Translations under genes and position numbers: made by a program
Assembly: GCF_003385555.1 (NCBI RefSeq)
Contig: NZ_QOHR01000014.1
Span: forward strand, 1-64,000
From: Rhodosalinus sediminis
Lineage (GTDB): Bacteria; Pseudomonadota; Alphaproteobacteria; Rhodobacterales; Rhodobacteraceae
Direction: 5' to 3'
Length of the DNA: 64,000 bases
In this document: positions 8,779 to 17,370 of the stretch, in pieces
Position numbering within the stretch: position 1 is the stretch's first letter
Layout of the letters: the number at the start of each line of letters is the position of its first letter
The notes under the pieces: model-generated
The model's input: only the letters and a program-made list of their open reading frames with translations
What the model was told of the DNA's origin: nothing
Databases searched by the model: none

Positions 8779-10098
8779 ATGACCGATTCCAGAGATTTCA
8801 CCGCCAGCCGCCGGGGCTTCCTCGGCCTCGCGGCCGGCGCGGGGGCGCTGGCGCTCGCCGGCCAGGGCGGCCCGGCGCGCGCGCAGGTGCGCACGAGCGC
8901 CCATATCGTGATCCTCGGCGCGGGCGCCGCGGGCACGGCACTCGCCAACCGCCTCGCCGAGCGGCTCGACGGCGCGCGCATCACCATCGTCGACGGCCGG
9001 GCCGAGCACTGGTACCAACCGGGCTTCACCCTGATCGCCGCCGGGCTCCAGCCGGCCAACTACTCCGTCAGCACCACCGACGAGTGGCTGCCCGACGGCG
9101 TGACGCTCAAGCCCGAATACGCCGCCGAGATCGACCCCGAGGCGAAGACCGTGGGCCTCGCGGGCGGCGAGCGGCTCGACTACGACTACCTGATCGTCGC
9201 GCCCGGCATCACGATGGACTGGGACGCGATCGAGGGCTTCTCGCTCGACATGGTGGGCGAGAACGGCATCGGCGCGGTCTACGCCGGGCCCGACTACGCG
9301 GCCAAGACCTGGGCGGCGATGGACCGTTTCACCGAGGAGGGCGGCGAGGCCGTCTTCTTCCGCCCAGCGACCGAGATGAAATGCGCCGGCGCGCCGCTCA
9401 AGTACACCTTCCTCACCGACGACTACGCGCGGCGCAAGGGCACGCGCGGCGCCACCAACATCACCTACGCGGCGCAATCGGACAGCCTCTTCGGCGTGCC
9501 GATCGTCAACGAGAAGGTGGAGATGCTCTACGACGACCGCGGCGTGGAGCGGCGCTACGATCACGTGCTCAAGGCGCTGGATCCGGGGCGCAAGGTGCTG
9601 ACGTTCGACACGCCCACCGGCGAGGAGGAGATCCCCTTCGACTTCACCAACATCATCCCGCCGATGCGCGCGCCGGAGGTGGTGCGGCAGTCGGGGCTCT
9701 CCTGGGCCGATCGCTGGGTCGATCAGGGCTGGGTCGAGGTGGACCAGCACACGCTCCGCCACCGCCGCTACCCGGAGGTCTTCGCCGCGGGCGACGTGGC
9801 CGGCGTGCCCAAGGGCAAGACCGCGGCGAGCGTCAAGTGGCAGGTTCCGGTGGTCGAGGAGCAACTCGTCGCGCAGATCGCGGGCGACACGACCGACGCC
9901 GCCTACAACGGCTACACCTCGTGCCCGCTCATCACCCGCGTGGGCCGGGCGATGCTGATCGAGTTCGACTACAAGAACCACCTGGTGCCGAGCTTCCCCG
10001 GCGTGATTGCGCCGCTCGAGGAGCTCTGGATCAGCTGGCTGATGAAGGAGGTGGCGCTCAAGGCCACCTACAACGCGATGCTGCGCGGCAAAGCCTGA
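8779..10098 (+). CDS. Tat-exported sulfide:quinone oxidoreductase-like flavoprotein
   Basis: 439-residue FAD-dependent oxidoreductase that most likely oxidises sulfide at the periplasmic face and reduces quinone. A twin-arginine signal (SRRGFLGLAAGAGALALAG, residues ~10-28) is followed by an FAD-binding Rossmann fold (VILGAGAAGTALANR). Two cysteines sit in the contexts expected for the sulfide-oxidising pair: C202 in MKCAGAPLKY and C382 in GYTSCPLITR. This context resembles the mitochondrial SQOR-like group. I chose the ATG at 8779 over 8761 because AGGAG lies just upstream of it. It is followed after 12 bp by a small membrane protein gene and preceded by an FNR-type box. A related flavocytochrome-like function cannot be excluded. 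Confidence 0.82.
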   Translation: MTDSRDFTASRRGFLGLAAGAGALALAGQGGPARAQVRTSAHIVILGAGAAGTALANRLAERLDGARITIVDGRAEHWYQPGFTLIAAGLQPANYSVSTTDEWLPDGVTLKPEYAAEIDPEAKTVGLAGGERLDYDYLIVAPGITMDWDAIEGFSLDMVGENGIGAVYAGPDYAAKTWAAMDRFTEEGGEAVFFRPATEMKCAGAPLKYTFLTDDYARRKGTRGATNITYAAQSDSLFGVPIVNEKVEMLYDDRGVERRYDHVLKALDPGRKVLTFDTPTGEEEIPFDFTNIIPPMRAPEVVRQSGLSWADRWVDQGWVEVDQHTLRHRRYPEVFAAGDVAGVPKGKTAASVKWQVPVVEEQLVAQIAGDTTDAAYNGYTSCPLITRVGRAMLIEFDYKNHLVPSFPGVIAPLEELWISWLMKEVALKATYNAMLRGKA

Positions 10099-10110
10099 GG
10101 AGGACGCGTC

Positions 10111-10467
10111 ATGGAAGAGCTCTCGTTCGAAACCCTGATCGCCGTCTTCGAAGAGGTGTTCGGCACATTTCTCTTCTGGAGCCTCGTGGTGGTCGCGGCG
10201 GTGATCACGATCGGCTACATCTACGTGCTGATCCGCGACCGCGCGGTGAGCTGGCGGAAATTCCTGCTCGCCCAGCTCTCGATGCCCGTGGGCGCGGTGG
10301 CCGCGATCTACTTCGTGTTCTGGGTGACCAAGTCGGGCTTCGCCGACATGGGCGGGCCGATCGACATCATCGTGCTGCTGGGCGTGGGCCTCGCCGGCGC
10401 CATCGGCGCGGCGATCCTCGTCTACACGGTGCAGTCGATGATCGCGCCGCCCGAACAGGAAAGCTGA
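10111..10467 (+). CDS. Small membrane protein, DUF5368-like
   Basis: 118-residue protein with about three hydrophobic segments (FLFWSLVVVAAVITIGYIYV, then a helix around AQLSMPVGAVAAIYFVFW, then IIVLLGVGLAGAIGAAILVY). It resembles DUF5368 proteins that, to my recollection, accompany sulfide:quinone oxidoreductase genes in Rhodobacterales. A strong GAGGAGG site precedes the ATG, and it is 12 bp downstream of the oxidoreductase gene, so the two form an operon. A role in membrane anchoring or electron transfer is a guess from context. No catalytic motif is visible. Confidence 0.7.
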   Translation: MEELSFETLIAVFEEVFGTFLFWSLVVVAAVITIGYIYVLIRDRAVSWRKFLLAQLSMPVGAVAAIYFVFWVTKSGFADMGGPIDIIVLLGVGLAGAIGAAILVYTVQSMIAPPEQES

Positions 10468-10476
10468 CCGCGTTTC

Positions 10477-10508
10477 GCCCGCCGCCGTGCCTCCCTTCGG
10501 CGGCGGGC
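10477..10508. terminator. Bidirectional hairpin between convergent genes
   Basis: Eleven-base arms GCCCGCCGCCG / CGGCGGCGGGC separated by a 10-base loop, between the convergent small membrane protein and nitroreductase genes. There is no T-run on either strand. Confidence 0.5.
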
Positions 10509-10567
10509 CCTCAGCGGCGGGGCGGCGCCACGCGTCGTCGTCTCCCTCGGGCGCCGCTCCGCCGCGC

Positions 10568-11617
10568 TCAACCGCGCCAGTCCACGACATCGTCGGGGCT
10601 GGCGCGCGCCGTTCGGTAGCCGTTGGCCGGGTGATCCGGATCGGCGCGGCCGAAGGCGATGCCGCAGACGATCCAGCGGTCCTCCGGCACGGCGAACCAG
10701 TCCCGAAGGAACGGCGCCTGCGTGGCGAGGGCGGCCTGCGCGATGGTGGCCACGCCCGCGGCCTGCGCCGCGGTCATGAAGGCGGTGACGAAGGCGCCGC
10801 AGTCGAGCACGCCGTAGGTCCCGAGCGCCGCGGGGGCGGTGACGAGCGCCACATGCGGCGCGCCGAAGAAGCGGAAGTTCTCCAACGTCTGCCGGGCCGA
10901 GGCCGCCCGGTCCCCGCGCGCGACGCCCACGGCGTCGTAGAGCTGCCAGCCGCAGGCCGAGCGGCGCGCCTTGTAGACGCCCTCGTAGGCGGTCGGGAAG
11001 GGGATGTCGGGCGCGGGCGCGGCGGTCTGCGCGTGGGCGTAAAGCGCCGCGCGCAGGCGGTCGGTCTCGGGCTTGCGGGTGACGATCAGCTGCCAGGGCT
11101 GCGTGTTGTTCCAGGAGGCGACGCGCTGCGCGGTTGCGACGATGCGCGTGACGGTCGCCTCCGGGATCGGCTCGGGCAGAAAGGCGCGACAGGACCAGCG
11201 CGCGGCGAAGAGCCGGTCGAGCGTCGCGAGCGCGTCGTCCCCTGGCCCGGCGGCGTCCGGGGCGGTGTCCCGCAGGCTGTCGGGCGCACGCCCCGGTGCA
11301 GCGTCCCTGGCGGTGCCCCGGACGCTGGCGGGCGCGCTGGCGGGCGTGGCATCGGACCCGCTGCCCGACGCGTCCCCGTCCGCTCGGCGCGCCATGCCGG
11401 GCGCGTCTCGCTGGGCCTGCTGTTCCCGCTCGCGCGCATACCCGTCCGCTCGCTGCGCCCTCTCGGGCGCGTCGCCGTCCGCTCGGTGCGCCTTGTCAGA
11501 CGCGTCTCGCTGGGCCTGGTGCGCCCGCTCGGGCGCGTCCGCTCGCTGCGCCCTGCCGGGCGCGCCCCCGTCCGCTCGGCGCGCCCTGCCGGGCGCGTCT
11601 CGCTCCGGCCCGCTCAT
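10568..11617 (-). CDS. Nitroreductase-family flavoprotein with an 11-residue repeat extension
   Basis: 349-residue product. The C-terminal ~215 residues are a nitroreductase domain (WSCRAFLPEPIPE, ASWNNTQPWQLIVT, and the C-terminal GIAFGRADPDHPANGYR), an FMN-dependent NAD(P)H oxidoreductase fold. The first ~135 residues are unusual: seven tandem 9-11-residue units such as APERAQRADGY and APGMARRADGD, then an Ala/Pro/Ser-rich linker. The ATG at 11617 overlaps the stop of the upstream CoA-enzyme gene as ATGA, which supports this start, and the repeat keeps frame throughout. An internal start nearer the catalytic domain would also give a normal nitroreductase. The substrate is not predictable. 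Confidence 0.78.
   Translation of the reverse strand: MSGPERDAPGRARRADGGAPGRAQRADAPERAHQAQRDASDKAHRADGDAPERAQRADGYAREREQQAQRDAPGMARRADGDASGSGSDATPASAPASVRGTARDAAPGRAPDSLRDTAPDAAGPGDDALATLDRLFAARWSCRAFLPEPIPEATVTRIVATAQRVASWNNTQPWQLIVTRKPETDRLRAALYAHAQTAAPAPDIPFPTAYEGVYKARRSACGWQLYDAVGVARGDRAASARQTLENFRFFGAPHVALVTAPAALGTYGVLDCGAFVTAFMTAAQAAGVATIAQAALATQAPFLRDWFAVPEDRWIVCGIAFGRADPDHPANGYRTARASPDDVVDWRG
11372..11596 (-). repeat. 33-bp minisatellite within the nitroreductase gene
   Basis: Seven head-to-tail units on the minus strand, six of 33 bp and one of 27 bp, all multiples of three. Consensus at protein level is A-P-x-R-A-x-R-A-D-G-D. Units 1, 4 and 7 resemble each other, as do 2 and 5, and 3 and 6 (the last pair ends in QAQRD), so the array is a higher-order repeat of about three units. 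Confidence 0.85.
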
Positions 11618-12690
11618 GCCCGGCCCTCCAGCCAGGCGCGGATGGCGGCGCCATGCTCGCCCCGCGCGGGCGCCGGGCGGACCGGGGCCGCCCGGCCGTC
11701 GAAGCGCGGCGCCGGGGCGGGCTGCAGCGTCTCCTCCGCGCGCACCCACGTGCCCCGCGCGGCGAGATGCGGGTCGCGGGCGGCCTCCTCGGGCGAGAGC
11801 ACCGGCGCGACGCAGGCCTCCGCGCCGGCGAAATGCGCCGCCCAGTCGTCGCGCGTGCGCTCGGCGAAGCGCCCGGCGAGGCGCGCGGTCAGGCGCGGCC
11901 AGCGCTCGGCGTCGAACTGCTCGGCGAAATCGGCGTCGCCGGCGAGGTCCAGCCGCGCGAGGAAATTGGTGTAGAACTTCGGCTCGAGGCACTGCACCGC
12001 GACGAAGCCGCCGCAGGCGCAGGCGTAGGTCCGGCACCAGTGCGGCCCGTCGAGCAGGCTCCGCCCCCGCGCCATGCTGAGCCCGAGCGCCATCAGGAGC
12101 GCCATCATGTGGGCCGAGCCGTCCACGATCGCGGCGTCCACCACCGTCCCCTGCCCCGTCGTCTTGGCGCGCAGGAGCCCGGCGAGCATCCCGGCGACGA
12201 GGTAGAGCGCCCCGCCACCCACGTCGCCCACCAGCGTGGGCGGCGTCAGGGGCGCGTCGCCGGGTTCGGAGGCGTACCAGAGCGCGCCGGAGAGCCCGAT
12301 GTAGGTGAGATCGTGCCCCGCCTCCGCCGCGCGCGGGCCGGTCTGTCCCCAGCCGGTCATCCGCCCGTAGACGAGCGCCGGGTTAAGCGCCCGCGCGCGC
12401 TCCGGCCCGAGGCCGAGGCGCTCCATCACGCCGGGGCGGAAGCCCTCGATCAGCCCGTCGGCGCGCGCGGCGAGCGCCTCGAGCACAGCCATGTCGCCCG
12501 GGTCCTTCAGGTCGAGCGCGATGGAGCGCTTGCCGCGGTCGAGCGCGCTGCGCTCGCCGAGGCCGGGCGTGCCCGCGGGCACCTTGCGGTGCACCACGAT
12601 CACCTCCGCGCCCAGATCGGCGAGCGTCATGCCCGCGAAGGGCGCGGGGCCCAGCGCCTCGATCTCGACGATGCGGATGCCCTCGAGCAT
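11614..12690 (-). CDS. CaiB/BaiF-family CoA enzyme, alpha-methylacyl-CoA racemase-like
   Basis: 358-residue family III CoA-transferase fold protein. It most resembles alpha-methylacyl-CoA racemase, which epimerises 2-methyl-branched acyl-CoAs: the motifs GRMTGWGQTGP, HDLTYIGLSGAL and LVGDVGGGALY occur in the expected order, as does EPKFYTNFL near the C-terminal third. Length fits the racemases (about 360) rather than formyl-CoA transferases (about 420). The ATG at 12690 has GGAGGAG upstream. It overlaps the nitroreductase start. The convergent-side neighbours include an enoyl-CoA hydratase, fitting branched-chain acyl-CoA catabolism. A true CoA-transferase role is the main alternative. Confidence 0.85.
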   Translation of the reverse strand: MLEGIRIVEIEALGPAPFAGMTLADLGAEVIVVHRKVPAGTPGLGERSALDRGKRSIALDLKDPGDMAVLEALAARADGLIEGFRPGVMERLGLGPERARALNPALVYGRMTGWGQTGPRAAEAGHDLTYIGLSGALWYASEPGDAPLTPPTLVGDVGGGALYLVAGMLAGLLRAKTTGQGTVVDAAIVDGSAHMMALLMALGLSMARGRSLLDGPHWCRTYACACGGFVAVQCLEPKFYTNFLARLDLAGDADFAEQFDAERWPRLTARLAGRFAERTRDDWAAHFAGAEACVAPVLSPEEAARDPHLAARGTWVRAEETLQPAPAPRFDGRAAPVRPAPARGEHGAAIRAWLEGRA

Positions 12691-12839
12691 GGCCTCTCCT
12701 CCCGAGCCGAGCCTGCGCGCGATGGACGGCGCGTGCAAGCGCCGCAGCCGCGCGCGGGCGCCGGGCCGCCGGCCCCGGCCGAGGCGGCTTGAGCCCCGCG
12801 CGCGGCGGTGCCACCTTCGCGCGGAAGGAGGCGGCAGCG

Positions 12840-13646
12840 ATGCAGCAGGCACGGGATTTCGGCGCCGAGAGCGCGGCGCTCGACGCGGTTCTGGACCGGC
12901 TCGACCCCGGGCACTGGCACCGGCCCACGCTCTTCAAGAGCTGGACGCCGGAGGATATCCTCATTCACCTGCATTTCTGGAACCGCGCGCAGGACCTCGC
13001 GCTGACCGATCCGGCGCGCTTCGAGACCGAGATGGCGCCGATGCGCGCCGCGCTGGAGGCCGGGCGCGGGCGGCTCCACGAGGCGGAGGTGGTGCGCGAG
13101 CGCGGCCCGGTGCTGCGCGCCGCCTGGGCCGCCTACGCCGCCGAGATGGCGCGGCGCTGGGCCGCGGTGGACCCGAGGCGCCGGGTGCCGTGGGTCGGGC
13201 CGGAGATGTCGGCGCGGAGCGCCATGTCCGCCCGGCACATGGAGACCTGGGCGCATGGCCTCGCCATCTGGGACATGCTCGGCCTCACGCGGGAGGAGGA
13301 CGACCGCATCGGCAACATCGTCCACCTCGGCGTCGCCGCCTTCGGCTGGTCCTTCGCGGTGCAGGGGCTGGCCGCGCCGCCGCATCTGCCCCGGCTGGAG
13401 CTGACGGCGCCCTCCGGCGCGCTCTGGACCTACGGCGAGGCCGGGTGCCCCGACCGGATCGCGGGGCCGGCGGCGGATTTCTGCAAGGTGGTGACGCAGA
13501 CGAGGAACGTCGCCGACACGGCGCTCCACGTCACCGGGCCGGTGGCGACCGCCTGGATGGCGCAGGCCCAGTGCTTCGCCGGCCCGCGCGAGGTACCACC
13601 CGCCCCCGGCGCGCGCGGGCCGGAGGCGCGCGCGCGGGAGGCGTGA
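12840..13646 (+). CDS. TIGR03084-family DinB-like protein
   Basis: 268-residue protein of the DinB/maleylpyruvate-isomerase-like superfamily (TIGR03084 group). Visible hallmarks are SWTPEDILIHLHFWNRAQDLALTDP near residues 30-60, with the metal-ligand histidine in the first helix bundle, and ARHMETWAHGLAIWDMLG with further histidines. The fold usually binds a divalent metal and transfers small thiols; the actual reaction of this subgroup is unknown. I chose the ATG at 12840 because AGGAGG lies 8 bp upstream. It is divergent from the racemase-like gene, with 149 bp between them. Confidence 0.8.
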   Translation: MQQARDFGAESAALDAVLDRLDPGHWHRPTLFKSWTPEDILIHLHFWNRAQDLALTDPARFETEMAPMRAALEAGRGRLHEAEVVRERGPVLRAAWAAYAAEMARRWAAVDPRRRVPWVGPEMSARSAMSARHMETWAHGLAIWDMLGLTREEDDRIGNIVHLGVAAFGWSFAVQGLAAPPHLPRLELTAPSGALWTYGEAGCPDRIAGPAADFCKVVTQTRNVADTALHVTGPVATAWMAQAQCFAGPREVPPAPGARGPEARAREA

Positions 13647-13822
13647 GGCCGCGGTCGCGGGGCGCGGCCCCGTGCGCGCGCGCCCCTGACAGGGCGAGGC
13701 GAGGCCGCAGCGCCCGGCGCTTTCGGGCAGGCCGGACAGGCGACGGCCCGGACCACATGATTCGCTTCCCGGACCGCGGCGGCTGGCCAGCCCGGCGATC
13801 TGACCCGACGTATCGCGCGTTA

Positions 13823-13838
13823 GACACTGGCAGGTGTC
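13823..13838. promoter_or_regulatory. Short dyad upstream of the enoyl-CoA hydratase gene
   Basis: GACAC-TGGCAG-GTGTC, a perfect 5-bp-arm inverted repeat about 70 bp upstream of the start at 13909. It could be an operator; no regulator gene is adjacent. The rest of 13647-13908 shows only a weak CGCCC..GGGCG hairpin after the TIGR03084 gene. Confidence 0.3.
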
Positions 13839-13908
13839 GTCCGACGTGCTAGGGTGTCCGCGCTGCGGCACGGCCGACTCCCGGCCTGCCGGGGAGAGGA
13901 CAGGACCG

Positions 13909-14751
13909 ATGGTCTACGCGCCACGCGACGGCACCCGCGCGAGCCGGACGCTCCCCGCGACGCCGACCCTCGACCTCGAGGAGGGCGACGGATGGCTCGC
14001 CATCTGGCTGAACGGGCCGGAGGACGGCAACCTGCTGACGGCGCGGCGGGTCGCGGACCTCGCCCGGGTCTGCGAAACGCTCGCGCTGCGCCCCGACATC
14101 CGCGGCGTGAGCTTCCGCGGGCGGGGCGGGCGCTTCTGCGCGGGCGGCGATCTCTCGATGCTGCGCGCCGCGGCGAGCGGCGACGTCGAGCGCGAGGCCC
14201 TGATCCGCGCCTCGCGCACCACCGGCGCGCTGATGCGGCGGGTGGCGACGCTGCCGCAGCTGACCGTCATGATCGTCGAGGGCGAGGCCGTCGCGGGCGG
14301 CTGCGGCCTCGTCGCGGCCGGGGATATCGTGGTCGCGCGGCAGGACGCCACCTTCGCCTTTTCCGAAACGCAACTCGGCATCGTGCCGGCGCAGATCGCG
14401 CCGGTGGTGATGTCGCGCCTCGGCAGCCGGATCGCCCGGCGGCTCCTGTTGCTCGGCGGGCGCCTCTCGGCGGAGGAGGCCGCGCGCGCGGGCCTCGCCG
14501 ACGTCGTGGTGCCCGACGGCCCTGCGCTCGAGGCCGAGCTCGATGCGCTGCGCGCCCAGGCGCGGCTCTGCGCGCCCGGCGCGGTCTCCGCGACCAAGCG
14601 GCTCCTGATGGACCTGCCGGGGCTCTTCCCGGACGAGCAGCTCGACATGGCCGCGCAGGTCTTCGCCGACCAGCTCGACAGCGCCGAGGGTCGCGAGGGG
14701 CTCGAGAGCTTCTTCGGCAAGCGCCCGCCCGACTGGACGCAGGACGCGTAG
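13909..14751 (+). CDS. Enoyl-CoA hydratase/isomerase family protein
   Basis: 280-residue crotonase-fold protein. The first oxyanion-hole segment reads GRGGRFCAGGDLSMLRAAA and the second EGEAVAGGCGLVAAGDIVVA. The usual second catalytic region is FAFSETQLGIVPAQIAP; the Glu in SETQLG matches the position of a catalytic Glu in hydratases of this fold. The ATG at 13909 has a GGAGAGGA-like site upstream; a GTG at 13834 would add 25 residues that lack family similarity. The neighbourhood of an AMACR-like enzyme suggests branched-chain or terpenoid acyl-CoA breakdown. The exact substrate cannot be read from the sequence. Confidence 0.85.
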   Translation: MVYAPRDGTRASRTLPATPTLDLEEGDGWLAIWLNGPEDGNLLTARRVADLARVCETLALRPDIRGVSFRGRGGRFCAGGDLSMLRAAASGDVEREALIRASRTTGALMRRVATLPQLTVMIVEGEAVAGGCGLVAAGDIVVARQDATFAFSETQLGIVPAQIAPVVMSRLGSRIARRLLLLGGRLSAEEAARAGLADVVVPDGPALEAELDALRAQARLCAPGAVSATKRLLMDLPGLFPDEQLDMAAQVFADQLDSAEGREGLESFFGKRPPDWTQDA

Positions 14752-14799
14752 GCGGCCACCGCGGCCGGGCCGTGGCCCGGTGCGCGCGACCGACGGCCG

Positions 14800-15693
14800 T
14801 CAGCCCCGCGGCGCGCCCGGGGCCGCCCCGTGCACGAGCGCCCGCAAGAGCGGATTGGGAAAGCGCCGCGCGAGCGTGACGGCGTAGAAGCTCTCGACGA
14901 TGCCGGGCAGGCGGTGCGCCTCCACGAGCGTGCCCTGCGCGAGTTCGTCGGTCACCACGATCGGCGGCAACACGGCGAGGCCCGCGTCGGCACGCGCCAT
15001 GAGCCGCATCATCGCCATGTCGTCCACCTCCGCCGCGATCTGCGGGCGCAGGCCGAGCCGGTCGCAGAGCGCGTCGAAGCCGGTGCGCACGCCGCTGTCG
15101 CTCGTCGGCAGGATCACCGGCTGATCGGTCAGCAGATCCTCGAGCGCGGCGCCGCCCGAGAGCCGGGCGGGCGCGCCGACAAGGCTCACCCCCTGTTCGT
15201 CGATCTTGTGCGAGACGAAGGGCGTCACCGCGTCCTCGGCCGCCGCGCGGTTGAGGAGCACCACGTCGAGGTTCAGCCGCTCGAGCGCCTGAAGAAGCTC
15301 CGCCGGCCCGCCCGAGCGCAGCACGATCTCGACGTCGGCGCGCCCCATGAGCGGGCGCAGGAAGGCCAGCGTGAAGTTGCGCGACAGCGTGGCGAGCGCG
15401 CCGACGCGCAGCGCCCGCCGCGCCCGCCCCTCGGCGCGCAGGGTATCGAGAAGCTCCTCCCCGGTGGCGAAGATCGTGTCGGCGTGATCCAGCGCGAGGC
15501 GCCCGGCCTCCGTCAGGTGAAGTTGCCGCCCCCGGCGCTCGAAGAGCGGATGGCCGAGCCGCTCCTCGAGCTTGCGGATCTGCGTCGAGAGCGCGGACTG
15601 CGAGAGGTTCAGCCGCTCCGCCGTGCGCGTGAGGTTGCCGTCGTGCGCCACGGCCCAGAAGTAGCGGAGGTGGTTGTAGTTGAGCTGCGCCAT
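14800..15693 (-). CDS. LysR-type regulator (NhaR-like), probable regulator of dabBA
   Basis: 297-residue LysR-family regulator. The HTH lies in NLTRTAERLNLSQSALSTQI (residues ~20-39), and the effector domain ends near residue 290. The opening LNYNHLRYFWAVAHDGNLTR is typical of the NhaR-like subgroup. It is divergent from dabB with a 110-bp shared promoter that contains two dyads, so it probably controls bicarbonate-uptake genes according to inorganic-carbon or ion status. LysR regulators commonly accompany CO2-concentrating operons; the effector here is unknown. Confidence 0.87.
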   Translation of the reverse strand: MAQLNYNHLRYFWAVAHDGNLTRTAERLNLSQSALSTQIRKLEERLGHPLFERRGRQLHLTEAGRLALDHADTIFATGEELLDTLRAEGRARRALRVGALATLSRNFTLAFLRPLMGRADVEIVLRSGGPAELLQALERLNLDVVLLNRAAAEDAVTPFVSHKIDEQGVSLVGAPARLSGGAALEDLLTDQPVILPTSDSGVRTGFDALCDRLGLRPQIAAEVDDMAMMRLMARADAGLAVLPPIVVTDELAQGTLVEAHRLPGIVESFYAVTLARRFPNPLLRALVHGAAPGAPRG

Positions 15694-15696
15694 GAT

Positions 15697-15745
15697 CGTT
15701 CAAATAAATCGAACGAAACGCGCGATACAATGAATTTCTAAATTC
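15697..15745. promoter_or_regulatory. Two dyads in the LysR-dabB intergenic region
   Basis: CGTTC-AAATAAATC-GAACG (15697-15715), which contains a T-N11-A core, and the palindrome GAATTT-CT-AAATTC (15732-15745). The sites are AT-rich islands in a very GC-rich region, between the LysR start at 15693 and the dabB start at 15804. They are candidate recognition and activation sites of the LysR protein. Confidence 0.5.
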
Positions 15746-15803
15746 TGCGCCGCCGCATTACCCCTCGTCGGACAAGATCCGACAGCGCGAGGGAGTGCAG
15801 CCG

Positions 15804-17348
15804 ATGGACCTTTACACCCTGTCCCTCCTGGCCCCGGCGGCGGTGCTCGTCGCCGCCGCGGCCGGGTTCCTGAACGCGGGTCGCCGCCCCGAGTGGGTCC
15901 CGCAGATCGCCGAGGGCGCGGCGCTCGCCGCCGTGGTCGCGGCGCTCGCCTCCGGCGCGGTGCTCGCCGCGCAGGGCCCCGGCACCGGCGAGATCCTCGG
16001 GCTGATGGTGCGCCTCGACCTGCTGAGCGTCGTGATGCTGCTGCTCGTGAGCTTCGTGGGCTGGGTCGTCCTGCGCTACACGCGGAGCTATCTCGACGGC
16101 GAGGACCGGCAGGGCGCCTTCACGGGCTGGATGGCGCTGACGCTCGCCTCGGTGCTGACCTTCGTGCAGGCGGGGCACCTCGGGCTCTTCGTCGTGGCCT
16201 TCGTCGCCACCTCGATCTTTCTCGAGCGGCTCCTTCTCTTCTATCCCGAGCGGGTGCCGGCCCGGCGCGCCGCGCGCAAGAAGTTCGTGACCGCGCGCCT
16301 CGGCGACGCGGCGCTGATCACGGCGGCCGTGCTGCTCTACAACGCCTACGCCACGCCGCAGATCGGCGAGATCCTCGCCGCCGCGCGCATCGGCGTGATG
16401 CCGGACGCGGCGCTCTGGGCGGCCGGGTTCCTCGCGCTCGCCGCGCTGCTGAAATCGGCGCAGTTCCCGACGCACGGCTGGCTGACCGAGGTCATGGAGA
16501 CGCCGACGCCGGTCTCGGCGCTTCTGCATGCGGGCGTCATCAACGCGGGCGGTTTCCTGCTGATCCGGTTTTCGGACGTGCTGCTGCTCGCGCCCGGGGT
16601 GCTCGCCGTGCTGGTCATGGTGGGCGGTTTCACGGCGCTCTTCGGGGGGCTCGTGATGTTGACGCAGCCGGCGGTCAAGACCTCGCTCGCCTGGTCGACG
16701 GTGGCGCAGATGGGCTTCATGATCCTGCAGTGCGGGCTCGCCCTCTTCCCGCTGGCGCTTCTGCACATCGTGGCGCATTCGCTCTACAAGGCGCACGCCT
16801 TCCTCGCCTCGGGCATGGCGGTCGAGGGCGTCGCGGCGATCCGGCGGCCGGGGCCGGTGGCGATCCCCTCGGGCGGCGCGGTGCTGAAGGCCTTCGTCGC
16901 GGCGCTGGTGATCTACGGGCTCGTCGGCGCGGGCTTCGGTTTCGACGGGAAGTCGCCGCAGGCGATCGCGCTCGGCGCCATCCTGATCTTCGGCGTCGCC
17001 TACCTCTTGGCGCAGGGCCTCGCCGATCAGGCGCCCAAGGTGCTTACGCAGCGCACGGCGCTGATGTCGGTCGCGGCCTCCATCGCCTATTTCGCGCTGC
17101 AGCGGGGCACCGAGGCCGCGATGGCCGGCACGCTGCCCGCCACGCCCGCGCCCGGGCCGCTCGAATGGGCGCTCATGGTGCTCGCCGTGATCAGCTTCGG
17201 CGCGGTGGCGGTGGCGCAGGCGATGTTCCCGCTCTGGGCCTATCACCCGGCGGCGGCGGGGCTGCGCGTGCATCTTTCCAACGGGCTCTACGCCAACGCG
17301 GTGATGGACCGGATCCTCGGCGGCTGGGCGCTGCGGCGGACCGGCTGA
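15804..17348 (+). CDS. dabB: DAB inorganic-carbon transporter subunit DabB (NuoL-like)
   Basis: 514-residue integral membrane protein of the proton-conducting NuoL/MrpA family, with about 13 hydrophobic helices. The conserved helix-7/8 region appears as [20 protein letters not shown] followed by [18 protein letters not shown]. Paired with the DUF2309 protein downstream, it forms the DAB complex, in which ion flow through DabB drives vectorial CO2-to-bicarbonate conversion by DabA. The ATG at 15804 has GAGGGAG upstream; a GTG at 15795 is an alternative. dabA follows after 22 bp. Complex I is excluded as the context because no other nuo genes are present. Confidence 0.9.
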   Translation: MDLYTLSLLAPAAVLVAAAAGFLNAGRRPEWVPQIAEGAALAAVVAALASGAVLAAQGPGTGEILGLMVRLDLLSVVMLLLVSFVGWVVLRYTRSYLDGEDRQGAFTGWMALTLASVLTFVQAGHLGLFVVAFVATSIFLERLLLFYPERVPARRAARKKFVTARLGDAALITAAVLLYNAYATPQIGEILAAARIGVMPDAALWAAGFLALAALLKSAQFPTHGWLTEVMETPTPVSALLHAGVINAGGFLLIRFSDVLLLAPGVLAVLVMVGGFTALFGGLVMLTQPAVKTSLAWSTVAQMGFMILQCGLALFPLALLHIVAHSLYKAHAFLASGMAVEGVAAIRRPGPVAIPSGGAVLKAFVAALVIYGLVGAGFGFDGKSPQAIALGAILIFGVAYLLAQGLADQAPKVLTQRTALMSVAASIAYFALQRGTEAAMAGTLPATPAPGPLEWALMVLAVISFGAVAVAQAMFPLWAYHPAAAGLRVHLSNGLYANAVMDRILGGWALRRTG

Positions 17349-17370
17349 GCGAACGACAGGGAGCGAGACG

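Noticed and set aside
15804-17348. Complex I subunit NuoL or an Mrp antiporter
   Set aside because: Only one NuoL-like gene is present and it is directly followed by a DUF2309 gene, the diagnostic DabB-DabA pair.
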